From Roseiarcus sp963780825 (GTDB lineage Bacteria > Pseudomonadota > Alphaproteobacteria > Rhizobiales > Beijerinckiaceae), in NCBI GenBank assembly GCA_963780825.1, contig CAWADL010000005.1:310001-374000 (forward strand): a stretch of DNA of 64,000 nt, given 5' to 3'. Under the pieces are notes generated by a model, which was not told where the DNA came from, searched no databases, and worked only from the letters and a program-made list of their open reading frames with translations. The translations under genes and the position numbers were made by a program. Shown piece after piece: positions 60,467 through 64,000 of this stretch. Each line of letters begins with the position of its first letter. Position 1 is the stretch's first letter.

Positions 60467-60530
60467 CGGAGCGTCGGCCTCCACGCCGACGTCTTGGCTC
60501 GAGCACGTCGGCGTGGACGCCGACGCTCCG
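60467..60530 (-). repeat. GGAG-type REP inverted pair abutting lpxB
   Basis: Left unit GGAG (60468-60471), hairpin GTCGGCCT-cc-ACGCCGAC (60473-60490). Right unit inverted: GTCGGCGT-gg-ACGCCGAC (60507-60524), G, CTCC. The pair ends exactly at the lpxB stop codon (60531), so it forms the 3' end of the lpx transcript and is a likely RNA hairpin. Confidence 0.85.
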
Positions 60531-61700
60531 TCAGCGCGCGCTGGCGCGCTCTCTTATTGTAGCTAGCGTTTCGCGCGCGGCGGCTCGGCTTGGGGGCTCG
60601 TCGCCCGGCAACCGCATTTTGGTGTCTAGCCGCGCCAGCGCTTCCAACTGGGCGGTCCGCTCCGGGCCATCGGTGATCAGCCCGGCCATGGCGAGTGCGA
60701 GCGGGCCGGGCGTGCAGTCGTGTTGCAGGAACTCGGGGATCGCCCGTTCCTCTAGAATCAAATTCGGTAGCAGGATCGAGGGCACGCTGATGAAGTGCTT
60801 GAGCGGCTCCTCCAGCCGCGACACCTTGTAGGCGCCGATCAGCGGGACGCCGGCCAGCGCGATCTCCAGCGTCGCCGTGCCTGAGGCGACGAGCGCCGCG
60901 CGCGCGGTGCGGTAGGCGGCGAGCTTGTCGGCCTCGCTGATCAGCAGCCTCGGCGCCGCCGGCCAGCGCGCGGCTCGCGCGGTGACCTCGGCGTGCAGAT
61001 GCGGCAGTGTTGGCAGCACGATATCGAACGGCCCCAGCGTGTGCGCGAGCGCGCCCAGAGCGGCGCCGAAGTCCGGCATCAGCCGCGCCACTTCCGAGCG
61101 GCGCGAACCGGGCAGCACCAGCACGACGGGCGGCTTGGAATTACGGCGCGCGCTCTCTTCGGCGTCGGGGCGCAACTCGGCGAGACGCTCGATCAGCGGA
61201 TGTCCGACATACACGCAGGGTGGGCCGCCGAGGCGCGCGTGCGCCGCCGGCTCGAACGGCAGCAGCGCCAGCACTTTGTCGACATAGGCCCGCATTTTGC
61301 GCGCCCGCCCGGGACGCCAGGCCCAAACCGTCGGGCTGACATAATCGATGACCGGCAGATCGGGCAGCTTGTCACGCACTCGGCGGGCGACGCGGTGGGT
61401 GAAATCCGGGCTGTCGATCAGCACGAGCCCGTCGGGCTTGGCCTCGATGATATGCTCGACCGCCCAGGAAATGTGCCGGAAAATGCGCGGCAGTCGCGCC
61501 AGCACCGGCAGGATGCCCATGACCGCGACCTCGGAGAGCGGAAACGCCAACTCCAGCCCCGCCTCCTCCATGCGCGGACCGCCGACGCCGACGAACGAGA
61601 TCTTCTCGGTCGCCGTCTCGCGGATCGCATGAATCAGCTTGGCGCCGAGCGCGTCGCCCGAGGGCTCGCCCGCCACGAGCGCGATTTTCAAGCCGCTCAC
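60531..61700 (-). CDS. lpxB: Lipid-A-disaccharide synthase
   Basis: A 389-residue GT19 glycosyltransferase joining UDP-2,3-diacylglucosamine and lipid X at the inner membrane. Seen: LKIALVAGEPSGDALGAKLI at the start, FVGVGGPRMEEAGLE, IDSPDFTHRVA, YVSPTVWAWRPGRARKM, YVGHPLIE, VLVLPGSRRSEV and ASGTATLEIALAGVP. GTG 61700 overlaps the lpxI stop by 4 bases (GTGA), so it is preferred over an earlier GTG. Last gene of fabZ-lpxA-lpxI-lpxB. Confidence 0.95.
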   Translation of the reverse strand: MSGLKIALVAGEPSGDALGAKLIHAIRETATEKISFVGVGGPRMEEAGLELAFPLSEVAVMGILPVLARLPRIFRHISWAVEHIIEAKPDGLVLIDSPDFTHRVARRVRDKLPDLPVIDYVSPTVWAWRPGRARKMRAYVDKVLALLPFEPAAHARLGGPPCVYVGHPLIERLAELRPDAEESARRNSKPPVVLVLPGSRRSEVARLMPDFGAALGALAHTLGPFDIVLPTLPHLHAEVTARAARWPAAPRLLISEADKLAAYRTARAALVASGTATLEIALAGVPLIGAYKVSRLEEPLKHFISVPSILLPNLILEERAIPEFLQHDCTPGPLALAMAGLITDGPERTAQLEALARLDTKMRLPGDEPPSRAAARETLATIRERASAR

Positions 61701-62554
61701 AGCGTCCACCCGAACACGAACAGTCCGGCGTCGGCGGCAGCGCGGACGAAGCTGGGTCGATCGGCGATCAACACGTCGCCCGCCGCGATCGCCAAACCCA
61801 GCAGCTGCGCGCGCTTGGCCGCGGCGATGGTCGCCGGGCCGACCGTCGGCAGGTCGAGGCGAACGTCCTGGCCGCGCTTGGCGGCCTTGACGAAGACGCC
61901 GGCGCGGCCCTTGATCCGTAGACGCCCGGACGCGCGAAGATCCTCCACCCGCGCGAGCATCCGGTCGGTGCCCTCCGCGGCTTCGATCGCCAGCGCCCGC
62001 TCTCCGGAGATAACGGCGCCCTGGCCGATGTCGAACGGCGACATGGCTTCGAGCAGTCTGGCGCCGAAAGCGATGTCGCCTTCGCTGTCCTCGTCCGGCG
62101 CGGGGCCGACAATGACGCCCTTGGGCGCGATCAGGCTCGGCGCAAATTCGCGCGCGCCGACAATTCGGAAGCCTTCGTTCTCGAACAACCTGGCGATGCC
62201 GCGCAGAATGGCGTCGTCGCCGCCGCGGAAAAACCTGGCGATCTCGCCGGCCCGAACGATCGCGCCCCAGTCCGGCAACAGATCGCCGAGGTCCGGGCGG
62301 GTGACGGCGCCGAGAAACCCGACCTCCTCGATCGCCCGCGCCTTCAGCGCGGCGAGCAGCTTTCCGACCTCGCCGAGCCGCACCCAGAGATGCGGAAAGC
62401 TTTCGATCTCGCGGCCGGCCGAGCCGATCAGTCCGACGAGAAAGACATTGCGTCCGCGCGCGCGTGCTTCACGCGCCGCCTCGAGCGGCAGCACGCCGCT
62501 GCCGCAGACGATCGCGAGCGGAGTGTTTTGCGCGAGCGGAGCGTTTTGGCTCAC
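61697..62554 (-). CDS. lpxI: UDP-2,3-diacylglucosamine pyrophosphatase LpxI
   Basis: A 285-residue LpxI, the alphaproteobacterial replacement for LpxH, hydrolysing UDP-2,3-diacylglucosamine to lipid X. Seen: LAIVCGSGVLPLEAAREARARG, GEVGKLLAALKARAIEEVGFLGAVTRPDL (core VGFLGAVTRP), and C-terminal DLPTVGPATIAAAKRAQLLGLAIAAGDVLIADR (core DLPTVGPATI), typical of DUF1009. GTG 62554 overlaps lpxA by 4 bases. Position between lpxA and lpxB matches its step in the pathway. Confidence 0.94.
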   Translation of the reverse strand: MSQNAPLAQNTPLAIVCGSGVLPLEAAREARARGRNVFLVGLIGSAGREIESFPHLWVRLGEVGKLLAALKARAIEEVGFLGAVTRPDLGDLLPDWGAIVRAGEIARFFRGGDDAILRGIARLFENEGFRIVGAREFAPSLIAPKGVIVGPAPDEDSEGDIAFGARLLEAMSPFDIGQGAVISGERALAIEAAEGTDRMLARVEDLRASGRLRIKGRAGVFVKAAKRGQDVRLDLPTVGPATIAAAKRAQLLGLAIAAGDVLIADRPSFVRAAADAGLFVFGWTL

Positions 62555-63357
62555 GCCGCCTCGTCCCGGCCTTCGCGCGGCGTCAGTACGGCGCGATCGC
62601 CGCCCTCGCGGAGGAAGGCCACGATCTGCTGCGTCGCCGGATCATCGGCGAACTCGCGCGCGACCTCTTCGACGCGCCCCTTGAGCGTGCCTTCGCCGCT
62701 GAACAGACGCTTGTAGGCCCGCCGGGCCGCGTGAATCTGCTCCTGCGAAAAGCCGTGGCGCTTCATGCCGATGACATTGAGGCCGGCGAGCGAGGCGCGA
62801 TTGCCGATCGCCATTCCCCAGGGGATCAGGTCTTCCGTGACGCCGGTCAATCCGCCGACGAAGGCGTGCGCGCCGATGCGCACGAACTGATGCGCCGCCG
62901 CGCCGCCGCCGAGAATCGCGTGGTCATCGACGCGGCAGTGTCCGGCCAGCATCACATTGTTGGAAAGCACCACGCCCTCGCCCAGGCGGCAATCGTGGGC
63001 GACATGGGCGTTGGCGAGCAGGGCGCAGCGGGCGCCAACGACGGTCAAACCGCCACCGCCCTCGGTGCCGGGGTTCATCGTCACGCCTTCGCGGATCAGG
63101 CATTCGACGCCGATTTCGAGCCGTGTCGGCTCGCCGCGGTATTTCAGATCCTGCGGCTCGTGGCCGATCGAGGCGAAAGGAAAGATCCGGGTTCCCGAGC
63201 CTACCTCAGTGTCGCCGGCGACCACGACGTGCGAAACGAGCTTCACGCGATCGCCGAGGCGGACTTGTCGCCCGACATGGCAGAAGGGTCCGATCTCTAC
63301 CGCTTCGCCGAGCCGAGCGCCCTGCTCGACTACCGCGCTTGGGTGGATCGAGGTCAC
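62551..63357 (-). CDS. lpxA: UDP-N-acetylglucosamine acyltransferase LpxA
   Basis: A 268-residue left-handed beta-helix acyltransferase, first step of lipid A synthesis. Hexapeptide repeats run over residues 5-190 (IHPSAVVEQGARLG, IGPFCHVGRQVRLGDRVKL). Catalytic His121 lies in NAHVAHDCRLG; FGMATIGN-like binding region reads IPWGMAIGNRASLAGLNVIGMKR. C-terminal helical domain follows (HAARRAYKRLF). GTG 63357 overlaps the fabZ stop by 4 bases, which rejects a longer frame. Confidence 0.96.
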   Translation of the reverse strand: MTSIHPSAVVEQGARLGEAVEIGPFCHVGRQVRLGDRVKLVSHVVVAGDTEVGSGTRIFPFASIGHEPQDLKYRGEPTRLEIGVECLIREGVTMNPGTEGGGGLTVVGARCALLANAHVAHDCRLGEGVVLSNNVMLAGHCRVDDHAILGGGAAAHQFVRIGAHAFVGGLTGVTEDLIPWGMAIGNRASLAGLNVIGMKRHGFSQEQIHAARRAYKRLFSGEGTLKGRVEEVAREFADDPATQQIVAFLREGGDRAVLTPREGRDEAA

Positions 63358-63818
63358 GACGCCACCAGCATGGCGGACACCTCGGCTTCGCAAACCAGCA
63401 CGCCGTCGACCTTCGCCTCGCCGCGGAACCACCATATGTTGCGCCGTTTGTTGATCTTCGACATGTGCAGCCGAAGCTGGTCGCCGGGCACCACGGGTTT
63501 GCGGAACTTCGCTTTGTCGATCGTCATCAGCAGGACTTGCGAACTCGTTCCCTGGATATTCTGGCTCGCCGCGCAGAGCGCGCCGGCGGTCTGCGCCATC
63601 GCCTCCACCACCAGCACGCCAGGCATCACAGGACGTCCGGGAAAATGGCCCATGAATTGCGGCTCGTTGGCGGTTACGTTTTTGATCCCTATGCCGAATT
63701 CATCGCCGCGGGCCTCGACGATGCGGTCAACCAGCATGAACGGGTAGCGGTGCGGCAGCAACGACAACAGGCGCTGGATATCGTAGCTCTCGAAGGTCTG
63801 TCCCGCGCCTGCGTCCAT
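63354..63818 (-). CDS. fabZ: 3-hydroxyacyl-[ACP] dehydratase FabZ
   Basis: A 154-residue hot-dog-fold dehydratase of fatty acid elongation. IQRLLSLLPHRYPFMLVDRI at the N-terminus, active-site His58 in GHFPGRPVMPGV and Glu72 in VVEAMAQTAG, and KAKFRKPVVPGDQLRLHM near 104. First visible gene of the lpx block; lpxD, which usually precedes fabZ, is not in the 180 bases left before the window edge. Confidence 0.96.
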   Translation of the reverse strand: MDAGAGQTFESYDIQRLLSLLPHRYPFMLVDRIVEARGDEFGIGIKNVTANEPQFMGHFPGRPVMPGVLVVEAMAQTAGALCAASQNIQGTSSQVLLMTIDKAKFRKPVVPGDQLRLHMSKINKRRNIWWFRGEAKVDGVLVCEAEVSAMLVAS

Positions 63819-64000
63819 CGTCCCCGCTCCAGCTTGGGACGCGCTTGCCCGCTCGGGCGCATTCCGTCAAGCCTGGGCTGTGGAACGGGATCCACTCGTC
63901 AGCGCGGGGCCTGACGACTGTGACAGATTCCTAACCATGCTATGAACATGTGAATAGGAACGAAAACAGACATCGCAATGTTGCGTCCCCGAACTCCGGT
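63819..64000. other. Upstream region of fabZ at the window edge
   Basis: No gene is visible on either strand. On the plus strand GGAAC (63957-63961) is followed 17 bases later by TGTT, one base off the EcfG -10, pointing out of the window; this is weak. lpxD, if present, lies further away or elsewhere. Confidence 0.4.

Overview
The window looks like chromosomal DNA of a GC-rich alphaproteobacterium, most likely Hyphomicrobiales (Beijerinckiaceae/Methylocystaceae-like, though I cannot fix the family). The grounds are: the fabZ-lpxA-lpxI-lpxB lipid A block, ppiD next to trpE and divergent from tpiA, an AspRS of the non-discriminating type, a textbook alphaproteobacterial general-stress promoter (GGAAC-N16-CGTT) before csbD, Dps/CsbD/YihY together, and dispersed palindromic intergenic repeats typical of this order.

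Layout. 1-4.2 kb: end of cysK, a small unknown gene, an AGE-family sugar isomerase, hemW, and two brnT/brnA-type toxin-antitoxin modules back to back, one decayed. 4.2-8.8 kb: a livFGMHK-type branched-chain amino acid/amide ABC transporter. 9-17.5 kb: a hydrolase, tRNA-Val(CAC), then a lower-GC locus encoding a TOTE-type archaeo-eukaryotic primase fused to an SF2 helicase, and a large Lhr-type helicase. 17.6-30.5 kb: accessory metabolism and transport: reductase, phosphoesterase, SDR, Tat-exported MBL enzyme, two alpha/beta hydrolases with a LysR regulator, a patatin, a HlyD/FUSC efflux pair and a SulP transporter. 30.6-46.6 kb: mostly housekeeping: tautomerase/TetR pair, secG, RatA-like gene, cinA, corA, aspS, tpiA, ppiD and trpE, mixed with transporters and regulators. 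46.6-58.2 kb: YafQ/RelB-type TA module, SMP-30 hydrolase, 8-oxoguanine deaminase, TauE exporter, and a sugar-uptake cluster (SIS isomerase, LacI regulator, ribose-type ABC transporter). 58.2-64 kb: dps, csbD, a YihY protein and the lipid A genes.

Two features dominate the non-coding DNA. First, most long intergenic gaps carry repeats arranged as inverted pairs of palindromic units. I see four families: GTAG-headed, GGAG-headed, a CCCTCTCCCCGC family, and a C-rich family. One 432-base composite has about 38-base terminal inverted repeats and looks like a mobile MITE. Second, several conserved genes (hemW, livG, the hydrolase at 9 kb, the TOTE helicase, lhr, the patatin, the sugar-binding protein and its ATPase) are broken only by single-base length changes, often in short homopolymers. 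The protein match continues on both sides, so sequencing or assembly error is more likely than decay.

Regulatory DNA that can be read directly includes a tandem operator between the tautomerase and tetR genes, a perfect 26-base palindrome before the relB-like antitoxin, an operator-like palindrome before the SMP-30 gene, the EcfG promoter and intrinsic terminator around csbD, and a 70-base module duplicated upstream of two adjacent hydrolase genes. No CRISPR array, rRNA gene, phage or intact transposase gene was found.
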